From: an uncultured Ruminococcus sp.
GTDB taxonomy: Bacteria > Bacillota > Clostridia > Oscillospirales > Ruminococcaceae
Direction of reading: 5' to 3'
Length of the DNA stretch: 20,237 nt
NCBI GenBank assembly: GCA_910579955.1
Contig: CAJTWE010000034.1
Coordinates: 1-20,237 of the forward strand
Positions 14,577 to 20,237 of the stretch are shown here, piece by piece. The stretch's first letter is position 1, and the number at the start of each line of letters is the position of its first letter. The notes beneath the pieces are model-generated. The model saw nothing but the letters and a program-made list of their open reading frames with translations. It was not told where the DNA came from and did no database searches. A program made the translations under genes and the position numbers.

Positions 14577-15461
14577 TTATTTTATGCTGCTGCTTATAAT
14601 ATTATACATTTCAGGTCGTCTGTCACGGAAAAGCCCCCAGCTTAGTCTTGCATCACGGAGTTCGTCGAGGTCAAATGAATCTATTATTATACCTGAATAA
14701 TCTCTTGAAGCCTGCTGAATAACAGCTCCGGTATTATCTGTAATAAAAGAAGAACCATAGAATGTGAGACTTGAGTTCTGAAACTGATTTTCCTCACAAG
14801 GAATAACAGATTCTGTACCAATGCGGTTAGCAGCAATAACGGGCATAAGATTTGCAGCCGCATGACCCTGCATACATCTTTGCCAATGCGGCATGCTGTC
14901 TACATCAAGTATAGGTTCTGAACCGATAGCAGTAGGATAAAGCAGCATTTCAGCACCCATAAGAGCCATAGAGCGTGCAGTTTCGGGAAACCATTGATCC
15001 CAGCATATTCCCACGCCGATGCATCCAAAACGTGTGTTCCAAACCTTAAAGCCTGTATCACCGGGAGTGAAATAGAATTTTTCCTGATAAAAATGATCGT
15101 CTGGAATATGAGTTTTTCTGTAAGTGCCGAGGATGCTGCCGTCTGCGTCTATCATTGCAATGCTATTAAAAGTATTATTTCCGGAGTTTTCATAGAAGCT
15201 TATAGGAAGCACTACGCCGAGTTCCTTAGCGACTTTTCTAAAATGTGCGACGGCAGTATTTTCATCTACGCTTTGAGCGAATTGATAATAGCCGTACTGA
15301 CGTTCCTGACAGAAATACGGACGTTCAAAGAGTTCTGGCAGCAGAATAATATTAGCGCCCTGCGCAGCAGCTTGACGTACAAGGCGTTCGGCTGTCTGTA
15401 TGTTCTCATATACTTCAGTATCGCAAGCCATTTGTACGGCTGCAACGGTAACGTTTCTCAT
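14577..15461 (-). CDS. aguB: N-carbamoylputrescine amidase
   Basis: Hydrolyses N-carbamoylputrescine to putrescine, CO2 and ammonia, the second step of the agmatine route to polyamines. The 294-residue product is a nitrilase-fold enzyme with the triad Glu43 (LLPELFERPYFC), Lys116 (YRKTHIPDDHFYQEKFYFTPGD) and Cys153 (GICWDQWFPE). The segment around Lys116 and the CWDQWFPE context are typical of AguB and not of general nitrilases. ATG 15461 has AAGGGAG eight bases upstream; the longer frame to 15503 lacks support. aguA lies upstream on the same strand but is separated by a 594-bp foldback element, so co-transcription would have to pass through it. No good promoter of its own is visible. Confidence 0.94.
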   Translation of the reverse strand: MRNVTVAAVQMACDTEVYENIQTAERLVRQAAAQGANIILLPELFERPYFCQERQYGYYQFAQSVDENTAVAHFRKVAKELGVVLPISFYENSGNNTFNSIAMIDADGSILGTYRKTHIPDDHFYQEKFYFTPGDTGFKVWNTRFGCIGVGICWDQWFPETARSMALMGAEMLLYPTAIGSEPILDVDSMPHWQRCMQGHAAANLMPVIAANRIGTESVIPCEENQFQNSSLTFYGSSFITDNTGAVIQQASRDYSGIIIDSFDLDELRDARLSWGLFRDRRPEMYNIISSSIK

Positions 15462-15523
15462 GGTTATTTCTCCCTTATAATATATTTTAAAATAAAAGCT
15501 CAAATCAATAAAAGTTTTTTGGT

Positions 15524-15567
15524 CCAGCTATTTTTCAAAAATGCTGGTCGCCGTCCGCAGACGGCGA
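15524..15567. repeat. Left double-hairpin end of the foldback element
   Basis: Two abutting hairpins. The first has CCAGC/GCTGG plus an A/T stem with one bulged base (15524-15547). The second has an 8-bp stem TCGCCGTC/GACGGCGA around loop CGCA (15548-15567). Confidence 0.85.
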
Positions 15568-16026
15568 AATAGCTCCCAACTAAAAAAATTGCAATACAAT
15601 AAATTCAGCGAAAAAACAAAATTTCGCATTCAAAAAAAGTCTGCCTGTCAATATAAAGTAAAAAAATAGAAAGCCTATTTTTAGTAAGCAGTAAGAAGAA
15701 TATGCGAAATTTTTTTACATAGCAAAAGAGGGAGCATAGCGACCAATTTTTGCGGATGGTTTAAGTCTCGCTAAATTCAGGATAATTTGTTTTTTTGTTT
15801 TATCCATAAGCAGGATATTCTAATTAAAGAATACTATATCAGTCCGCAAGATTTGTCGCTTCGCTCTTGCTAAGAAAAAATTTCGCATTATTTTCTTACT
15901 GCTCACTTTTACAAGATTTTTTAAATATAACTTTGCTTAAATTGTAATGTTCTTTAGAATGCGAAATTTTTGTTTGGCTTTGTTGTTCTATTTTTATGCA
16001 CTACAACTTTTTTACTAAGGAGTGTT

Positions 16027-16072
16027 TCGCCGTCTGCGGACGGCGACCGGCATTTTTTGAAAAAATTGCCGG
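16027..16072. repeat. Right double-hairpin end of the foldback element
   Basis: Mirror copy of the left end: the 8-bp stem TCGCCGTC/GACGGCGA (16027-16046), then CCGGC/GCCGG with an A/T stem and one bulged base (16047-16072). Against the left copy, one stem pair has changed from A-T to G-C on both strands of the stem. Confidence 0.85.
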
Positions 16073-16106
16073 CTCAAAAAAACTTTTATTGATTTATTGG
16101 TTTGTT

Positions 16107-17213
16107 TTATAAATTACTAAACTTTGGTACTTGCTGCGTAATGCAATGAATATTCCCGCCGCCTATAAGTATATCTCTTGCTGCAATTGGTTCTATTTTT
16201 CTTGTCGGAAAACATTCAGCTAAAATCTCAATTGCAGTCCTGTCCATCTTATCCCCAAACTGCGGAACTAAAACAGAATCATTCGTTATATAGAAATTTA
16301 CATACGACGCTGCTAAACGTTCTCCCGGTGTTCTCGTTGGTTCTCCATCCCATAAATCAAGCTCGCTGCATTCCTCTTCTGTCATACATACAGGAACTTC
16401 CGGTATAGGCAAAAGCCTTACTTTTATTTTTCTACCCCTTGCATCTGTTGCATTTTCAAGCGTATCAAGACACGCTTTTGAAAGCTCGTATTGCGGGTCA
16501 TTCTTATTATCTGTCCACGCAAGAACTACTTCACCCGGTGCAGTAAATGCACATACATTGTCAACGTGCTCGTTTGTCTCATCATTATATATACCCCTTG
16601 GCAGCCAGATGATTTTCTCAGCACCGAGACATTCAAGAAGCATTGATTCTATCTCGGCTTTAGTCATATGTGGATTTCTGCCTTTACTTAAAAGACAGCT
16701 TTCTGTGGTGAGAATCGTTCCCTCGCCGTCGCTGTGAATACTTCCGCCTTCTAATATGAAATCACGGCAGTTGTAGGCATCTTTGAAATAAAGGTCACAT
16801 ATTTTGCGTGCAACATGGTTATCATTATCCCACGGAAAATAAAGTCCATCCTCAAGACCGCCCCACGCATTAAAGCCCCAGTCTATACCTCGTATTTCAC
16901 CTGCATCATTTTTAACAAAAGTAGGAGCAGTATCTCTTGCCCATGAATCATCTGTTGTGCATTCACACAGACGCACTTCCGGAGGAAGAAAAGCACGTGC
17001 ATTTTCATATTGACCGTTGCTTACAAGAACAGTAAGATTTTCGCTGCGAGATATTATTTTTGCAATTTTTACAAAGGCTCTTCGTGCAGCATAACCGCCA
17101 GCCTGCCATGAATCAGTTCTTTCCGGCCATATCATAATAGTACCATAGTGTGGCTCGAATTCAGCAGGCATGGAAAAGCCGTCTGCTTTTGGAGATGATT
17201 TAAGTATACGCAT
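16107..17213 (-). CDS. aguA: Agmatine deiminase
   Basis: Converts agmatine to N-carbamoylputrescine and ammonia, feeding AguB. The 368-residue protein belongs to the peptidylarginine-deiminase-like (guanidino-modifying) family. Visible catalytic residues are Asp94 in DSWARDTAP, Glu155 in LEGGSIH, His216 and Asp218 in NEHVDNVCAF, and the nucleophile Cys357 in GGGNIHCITQQVPK, matching the known Cys357 of characterised agmatine deiminases. The RBS TAGGAG precedes ATG 17213. It has its own consensus promoter, with a direct repeat over the -10 box. The partner aguB follows on the same strand after the foldback element. It diverges from guaB. Confidence 0.95.
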   Translation of the reverse strand: MRILKSSPKADGFSMPAEFEPHYGTIMIWPERTDSWQAGGYAARRAFVKIAKIISRSENLTVLVSNGQYENARAFLPPEVRLCECTTDDSWARDTAPTFVKNDAGEIRGIDWGFNAWGGLEDGLYFPWDNDNHVARKICDLYFKDAYNCRDFILEGGSIHSDGEGTILTTESCLLSKGRNPHMTKAEIESMLLECLGAEKIIWLPRGIYNDETNEHVDNVCAFTAPGEVVLAWTDNKNDPQYELSKACLDTLENATDARGRKIKVRLLPIPEVPVCMTEEECSELDLWDGEPTRTPGERLAASYVNFYITNDSVLVPQFGDKMDRTAIEILAECFPTRKIEPIAARDILIGGGNIHCITQQVPKFSNL

Positions 17214-17232
17214 ATTAAGTTTACTCCTAACA

Positions 17233-17259
17233 AATATTATACTAATAATATTATACTAA
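17233..17259. repeat. Two 13-bp direct repeats over the aguA -10 box
   Basis: AATATTATACTAA occurs at 17233-17245 and 17247-17259, a 14-bp period. The second copy contains the -10 box and the first lies in the initially transcribed region. A tandem regulator site or a duplicated -10 are both possible. Confidence 0.5.
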
Positions 17260-17278
17260 AGCGTATATGTGTTGTCAA
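17250..17278 (-). promoter_or_regulatory. Consensus SigA promoter of aguA
   Basis: On the minus strand, perfect TTGACA (17278-17273), a 17-bp spacer and perfect TATAAT (17255-17250), 37 bases upstream of the start codon. Confidence 0.88.
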
Positions 17279-17358
17279 TCAAAAACTGATAATAAATCAA
17301 AAAATGACCTGTAACCAAAAAATTCAATCGAATGTCACATAAAAACCTAAGAACCCTC

Positions 17359-17387
17359 TTGACTAAACTCTGAAAATCGGTTATAAT
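17359..17387 (+). promoter_or_regulatory. SigA promoter of guaB
   Basis: TTGACT (17359-17364), a 17-bp spacer and TATAAT (17382-17387), with the start codon about 70 bases downstream. Confidence 0.88.
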
Positions 17388-17408
17388 TTATCTAATAACT
17401 TGAATTAT

Positions 17409-17431
17409 GGCGAAGCGGAAAAAGCTTTGCC
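17409..17431 (+). promoter_or_regulatory. Hairpin in the guaB leader
   Basis: GGCGAAGC (17409-17416) pairs with GCTTTGCC (17424-17431) over 8 bp (one G-T pair), with a seven-base loop. It ends 13 bases before the GGAGGG ribosome site and has no T-run, so it is not a plain terminator. It may stabilise the mRNA or tune translation. Confidence 0.5.
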
Positions 17432-17456
17432 TTTGTAAGATATGGAGGGTGATAAT

Positions 17457-18932
17457 ATGGTAACAGAAATGTGTTCTGACAAGTTCGGCAAACAGGGTCT
17501 TACATTTGATGATGTACTGCTGATTCCTGCTGCTTCTGATGTAACGCCGAATATGATTGATCTTCACACAACTCTTGTTAAAGGTGTGGTTCTTAATACA
17601 CCTATAATGACAGCTGCAATGGATACCGTAACTGAAGCAAAAATGGCTATTGCTATTGCTCGTGAAGGTGGTATCGGTATTATTCATAAGAATATGACAA
17701 TTGAACAGCAGGCTGATGAGGTTGATAAGGTAAAGCGTTCTGAAAATGGCGTAATCGCTAATCCTTTCTCTCTGACTGTAGATCATGTTGTATCCGATGC
17801 TGATAGCCTTATGGGTAAATATAGAATATCTGGTGTACCTATTGTAGATAAGTCAGGTAAGCTTGTAGGTATTATCACAAACCGTGATATGCGTTTCCTC
17901 AGCGATTTTAATCAGAAAATCGGGGACGTTATGACTAAGGATAATCTCATTACTGCTCCTGTTGGCACTACTATGGAAGAAGCTCAGGCTATCCTGCGCA
18001 AGCATAAGATTGAGAAGCTTCCTATCGTTGATGAAGAGGGTTATCTGAAGGGTCTTATTACTATTAAAGATATTGAAAAGGCTGTACAGTATCCAAATTC
18101 TGCACGTGATTCAAGAGGCAGACTGCTTTGCGGCGCTGCTATTGGTATTACAGGCGATGTTTTGGAAAGAGCCGGTGCTTTGGTTGAAGCTCAGGTAGAT
18201 GTGCTTATTCTTGACTCTGCACATGGTCATAGTAAAAATATTATGGAATGCCTTAAAAAGGTAAAGGCTGCATATCCAAATATTCCTGTAATTGCAGGTA
18301 ATATTGCTACTGCGGAAGCTGCTGAGGATCTTATTGCTGCCGGTGCAGACGCTGTAAAGGTTGGTATTGGTCCGGGCTCTATTTGTACAACAAGAGTTGT
18401 TGCAGGTATTGGCGTACCGCAGATCACTGCTGTTTATGATGTTGCAAAGGTTGCTCAGAAGTATGGCATCCCTGTAATTGCAGACGGTGGTATCAAGTAT
18501 TCTGGTGATATTGTAAAGGCAATTGCTGCTGGTGCAAATGTAGTTATGCTTGGCTCACTGCTGGCTGGCTGCGAAGAATCTCCGGGAGAAACAGAAATTT
18601 ATCAGGGCAGACAGTTTAAGGTTTACAGAGGTATGGGAAGTATCGCTGCTATGAACTGTGGTTCTAAGGACAGATATTTCCAGGCAGGTTCAAAGAAGCT
18701 TGTTCCTGAGGGCGTTGAAGGTCGTGTTCCTTATAAGGGAGCAGTGTCCGACAGTGTATTCCAGCTTATCGGCGGTATCAGAGCTGGTATGGGTTATTGC
18801 GGCTGTCCAACTATTGATGATATGCATAAGAAGGCTAAGTTTGTTCAGATAACAAGCGCAGGTCTTATTGAGAGCCATCCTCATGATATTCAGATCACAA
18901 AGGAAGCTCCTAACTATTCAGCTCACGTTTAA
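17457..18932 (+). CDS. guaB: IMP dehydrogenase
   Basis: Oxidises IMP to XMP with NAD, the committing step of guanine nucleotide synthesis. The 491-residue protein has the (beta/alpha)8 core interrupted by two CBS domains (about 96-210, with ISGVPIVD and KIEKLPIVDEEG), the NAD-contacting DSAHGH (253-258), the catalytic loop GIGPGSICTTR with Cys310, and the flap segment GMGSIAAM. I chose ATG 17457, with GGAGGG six bases upstream, rather than an ATG at 17442 that overlaps no ribosome site. It has a near-consensus promoter, a leader hairpin and a strong terminator, so it is a single-gene unit. Many codons end in T (GTT, GCT, GGT), as in mnmG, unlike the A-ended bias in soj. Confidence 0.97.
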   Translation: MVTEMCSDKFGKQGLTFDDVLLIPAASDVTPNMIDLHTTLVKGVVLNTPIMTAAMDTVTEAKMAIAIAREGGIGIIHKNMTIEQQADEVDKVKRSENGVIANPFSLTVDHVVSDADSLMGKYRISGVPIVDKSGKLVGIITNRDMRFLSDFNQKIGDVMTKDNLITAPVGTTMEEAQAILRKHKIEKLPIVDEEGYLKGLITIKDIEKAVQYPNSARDSRGRLLCGAAIGITGDVLERAGALVEAQVDVLILDSAHGHSKNIMECLKKVKAAYPNIPVIAGNIATAEAAEDLIAAGADAVKVGIGPGSICTTRVVAGIGVPQITAVYDVAKVAQKYGIPVIADGGIKYSGDIVKAIAAGANVVMLGSLLAGCEESPGETEIYQGRQFKVYRGMGSIAAMNCGSKDRYFQAGSKKLVPEGVEGRVPYKGAVSDSVFQLIGGIRAGMGYCGCPTIDDMHKKAKFVQITSAGLIESHPHDIQITKEAPNYSAHV

Positions 18933-18956
18933 ATTAAGATTAAAATTTAATATAAT

Positions 18957-18987
18957 AAAAAAGCTGTCCTATGAGGGCAGCTTTTTT
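18957..18987. terminator. Bidirectional terminator between guaB and the repressor genes
   Basis: A 13-bp stem (18957-18969 with 18975-18987: AAAAAAGCTGTCC and GGGCAGCTTTTTT, one G-T pair) with a five-base loop. A-run and T-run flanks let it act in both directions between convergent transcripts. Confidence 0.92.
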
Positions 18988-18991
18988 AATG

Positions 18992-19336
18992 TTATTTAGA
19001 ATTATCATTACTTTGGAGCTTTTTCAAGTCTCCTATAAAACTCTTAATATGCTGAATTTGTTCGTCAGTAAGTCCGGTCACATCTATTGTTTTGGTAGAA
19101 ACAGTAGGATTTTTTGATTTAGGATAAGGTCTTTTTACATCAGTACGCCCAATAAGATAATCCACGCTTGTATTAAAAAGGTCAGCAAGATTGCTTAGAA
19201 TTTCTGTGGGCATCATATGCCTACCTGTCTCATAGCATGAATATGTTCTACGATTTACGAAAAGAAGATCAGCAACCTGCGCTTGTGTCATATCAGCATC
19301 TTCACGTATATCACGCACTCTTTTATAATATGTCAT
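18992..19336 (-). CDS. Cro/CI-type HTH regulator, copy A (third in the array)
   Basis: A 114-residue XRE-family DNA-binding protein: helix-turn-helix at about 15-38 (MTQAQVADLLFVNRRTYSCYETG), the SVDYLIGRTD segment ending the domain (about 57-66), then a linker (KRPYPKSKNP) and a C-terminal helix LTDEQIQHIKSFIGDLKKL (about 89-107). It is nearly identical to the copy at 19593-19916, with a short extra tail (QSNDNSK). Its start is six bases after the stop of the middle copy, and its ribosome site overlaps that stop, so it depends on the upstream transcript. No membrane or enzymatic domain is present. Similar repressors control prophage and integrative-element genes, but no element genes are visible in the window. 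Confidence 0.88.
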   Translation of the reverse strand: MTYYKRVRDIREDADMTQAQVADLLFVNRRTYSCYETGRHMMPTEILSNLADLFNTSVDYLIGRTDVKRPYPKSKNPTVSTKTIDVTGLTDEQIQHIKSFIGDLKKLQSNDNSK

Positions 19337-19342
19337 ATTTTT

Positions 19343-19573
19343 CTACCTAGATTTAGGATATGGTGTTTTAACATCGGTTCTTCCCATGATATAATCAACA
19401 CTTGTTTTATGAATATCAGCGAGATCACTTAAAATTTCGGGAGGAGTAGTGTGAATACCGATTTCATAACTGGAATAGGTTCGGCGATTTATAAAAAGCA
19501 TATCAGCTATTTGTTGCTGTGTCATATCAGCGTCTTCACGTAAATCTCTTATTCTTCTATAACAACGTGCCAT
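19343..19573 (-). CDS. Cro/CI-type HTH regulator, truncated middle copy B
   Basis: A 76-residue paralogue of its two neighbours, with the helix-turn-helix MTQQQIADMLFINRRTYSSYEIG and SVDYIMGRTD. It ends at KTPYPKSR, a TAG falling where the other copies continue with NPTVS, so the conserved C-terminal helix (LTDEQIQHIK...) is missing. The DNA-recognition segment (INRRTYSSYE against VNRRTYSCYE) is almost unchanged, so it likely binds a similar site but cannot make the same C-terminal contacts (inference). It has its own ribosome site (GAGGT). The body is more diverged than copies A and C are from each other, so it is an older duplicate, not a fresh break. Confidence 0.85.
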   Translation of the reverse strand: MARCYRRIRDLREDADMTQQQIADMLFINRRTYSSYEIGIHTTPPEILSDLADIHKTSVDYIMGRTDVKTPYPKSR

Positions 19574-19592
19574 GAAATGTACCTCTTTTGCT

Positions 19593-19916
19593 TTAGAGTT
19601 TTTTCAAATCGCTTATAAAATACTTAATATGCTGAATTTGTTCGTCGGTAAGTCCGGTCACATCTATTGTTTTAGGAGAAACGGTAGGATTTTTTGATTT
19701 AGGATAAGGCTTTTTTACATCGGTGCGCCCCATAAGATAATCAACGCTTGTATTAAAAAGATCAGCAAACTTGCTTAAAATGTATGGAGGCATCATACGT
19801 GTACCTATTTCATAGCATGAATAAGTTCTGCGGTTAACGAAAAGAAGATCGGCAACCTGTGCTTGTGTCATATCGGAATCTTCACGTATATCACGTACTC
19901 TTTTATAGTATACCAC
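19593..19916 (-). CDS. Cro/CI-type HTH regulator, copy C (first in the array)
   Basis: A 107-residue paralogue with the same helix-turn-helix as copy A (MTQAQVADLLFVNRRTYSCYEIG) and a complete C-terminal helix (LTDEQIQHIKYFISDLKKL). The start is GTG at 19916, with AAAGGAAG six bases upstream. It is the first gene of the three-gene minus-strand unit. A perfect 16-bp palindrome (19947-19962) lies about 30 bases upstream and covers a possible extended -10 box (TGATAGAAT on the minus strand), the layout of an autoregulated repressor. It diverges from a + strand promoter with a possible small ORF. Confidence 0.88.
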   Translation of the reverse strand: MVYYKRVRDIREDSDMTQAQVADLLFVNRRTYSCYEIGTRMMPPYILSKFADLFNTSVDYLMGRTDVKKPYPKSKNPTVSPKTIDVTGLTDEQIQHIKYFISDLKKL

Positions 19917-19946
19917 GATAATCTTCCTTTCATTAATTTATAAATA

Positions 19947-19962
19947 TTCTATCATGATAGAA
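19947..19962. promoter_or_regulatory. 16-bp perfect palindrome, candidate operator
   Basis: TTCTATCATGATAGAA is perfectly symmetric. It lies in the divergent intergenic region between copy C (minus) and a + strand promoter whose -35 box begins ten bases away. Binding by one of the three HTH proteins would fit autoregulation and control of the divergent transcript. Confidence 0.6.
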
Positions 19963-19971
19963 ATTACTCTA

Positions 19972-20000
19972 TTGACTTTAAACGCATTTTGTGGCATAAT
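19972..20000 (+). promoter_or_regulatory. SigA-type promoter diverging from the repressor genes
   Basis: TTGACT (19972-19977), a 17-bp spacer and CATAAT (19995-20000), with TG at 19992-19993 (extended -10). The downstream transcript would carry the small ORF at 20057. Confidence 0.72.
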
Positions 20001-20011
20001 ATGATAAAGAA

Positions 20012-20026
20012 AGTGCAACTTGCACT
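20012..20026. promoter_or_regulatory. 15-bp palindrome just downstream of the divergent promoter
   Basis: AGTGCAACTTGCACT has perfect 7-base arms around one central base. It starts about five bases after the expected transcription start, so it could be an operator that blocks the promoter or a 5' hairpin. Confidence 0.55.
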
Positions 20027-20056
20027 ATAATAAATGCAAAAGGTGCTGATATAAGT

Positions 20057-20155
20057 ATGTACAAGAGGGAATCTCTTATAAAAATACGTGCTCATATGAT
20101 CGAAGCACAGTGTGAAGCAGAGAATATAATAATAGAAAGCGACGAAGAAATATGA
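20057..20155 (+). CDS. Possible small protein of 32 residues
   Basis: An ATG at 20057, about 11 bases after AAAAGGTG, opens a 32-codon frame (MYKRESLIKIRAHMIEAQ to IIIESDEEI). The product is amphipathic: a basic first third and an acidic tail, with no transmembrane segment. It is the only frame behind the divergent promoter at 19972-20000, which is the main reason to list it. I do not recognise the sequence. It could be a regulated small protein of the HTH cluster or a chance frame in an RNA leader whose main gene lies beyond the window. Confidence 0.4.
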   Translation: MYKRESLIKIRAHMIEAQCEAENIIIESDEEI

Positions 20156-20237
20156 TTAAGCACTACAAAATCCTTCCCTGAAAGGCGAAACGAGCTAAAA
20201 GATACAAAAAAACACAAAAACGAGCAAAACAAACTAT

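Larger units (their letters stand above)
15502..16095. repeat. 594-bp non-coding foldback element (nested inverted repeat)
   Basis: This whole gene-free stretch is an imperfect inverted repeat centred near 15798. The outermost 19 bases are identical on both ends (AAATCAATAAAAG plus T-run, 15502-15520 and its complement ending at 16095). Inside these lies a 24-base perfect match (15546-15569 with 16025-16048). Further in, ATTTCGCAT/ATGCGAAAT occurs four times (15621, 15702, 15880, 15959) in nested opposite orientation. A diverged inner arm follows (15683-15756 with 15843-15907), ending in TTGCGGA/TCCGCAA. The centre holds a smaller GGATAAT/TTTATCC hairpin. No ORF, RBS or transposase is present, and I saw no clear target-site duplication. 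It starts 11 bases after the aguA stop and ends 40 bases before aguB. MITE-like element, paired repeat copies or structured RNA are all possible. Confidence 0.85.

Noticed and set aside
15479..15508. Possible hybrid promoter for aguB formed by the foldback element end (TTGATT, 18 bp, TATATT on the minus strand)
   Set aside because: The transcription start would fall inside the aguB ribosome binding site (15470-15476), leaving no usable leader.
14994..15572. 192-codon plus-strand frame opposite aguB that enters the foldback element
   Set aside because: It overlaps a well-supported nitrilase-family gene on the other strand and has no recognisable protein features. It does not make the element coding.

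Overview
The window comes from an AT-rich, low-GC Gram-positive chromosome, most likely an Oscillospiraceae/Ruminococcus-like clostridium. The reasons are the mnmG-rsmG-noc-soj-spo0J order typical of the origin-proximal region of Firmicutes, the strong AGGAGG-type ribosome binding sites, the SigA-like promoters, the Thr-rich extracellular linker in a histidine kinase, and a zinc-ribbon gene type common in gut clostridia. Species cannot be fixed from the sequence alone.

Region 1 (1-6940, all on +) is an origin-proximal housekeeping block: tRNA modification (mnmG), 16S rRNA methylation (rsmG), chromosome partition (a Noc-like ParB paralogue, soj/parA, spo0J/parB) and seryl-tRNA synthetase. Four parS-type palindromes lie in two pairs, one before mnmG and one between the Noc-like gene and soj. 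The ParB has all CTP-binding motifs. The Noc-like protein keeps Noc-type DNA-recognition residues but has lost every recognisable CTP-binding motif.

Region 2 (6943-12503, all on -) holds a two-component system whose kinase has a roughly 200-residue Thr/Asn/Pro-rich insert outside the cell, preceded by a four-gene operon. The operon encodes a double zinc-ribbon protein, a zinc-ribbon membrane protein, a second single-pass protein whose outer domain resembles the first, and a multi-pass membrane protein. No function can be assigned to this operon.

Region 3 (12661-17213, all on -) holds a stand-alone radical SAM protein of the TatD-associated type, a secreted C39-like cysteine peptidase with cell-wall-binding-type repeats, and the agmatine-to-putrescine pair aguB and aguA. 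The pair is split by a 594-bp non-coding foldback element (15502-16095): a nested imperfect inverted repeat whose ends each carry two abutting hairpins, one with a compensatory base-pair change. This is the most unusual object in the window.

Region 4 (17359-20237) holds guaB on + behind a near-consensus promoter, then three tandem paralogous Cro/CI-type repressor genes on - (the middle one truncated). They diverge from a + promoter that may drive a 32-codon small ORF. A perfect 16-bp palindrome sits between the divergent promoters and a 15-bp palindrome lies just downstream of the + promoter; both are candidate operators. No rRNA, tRNA, CRISPR array or transposase gene was seen.
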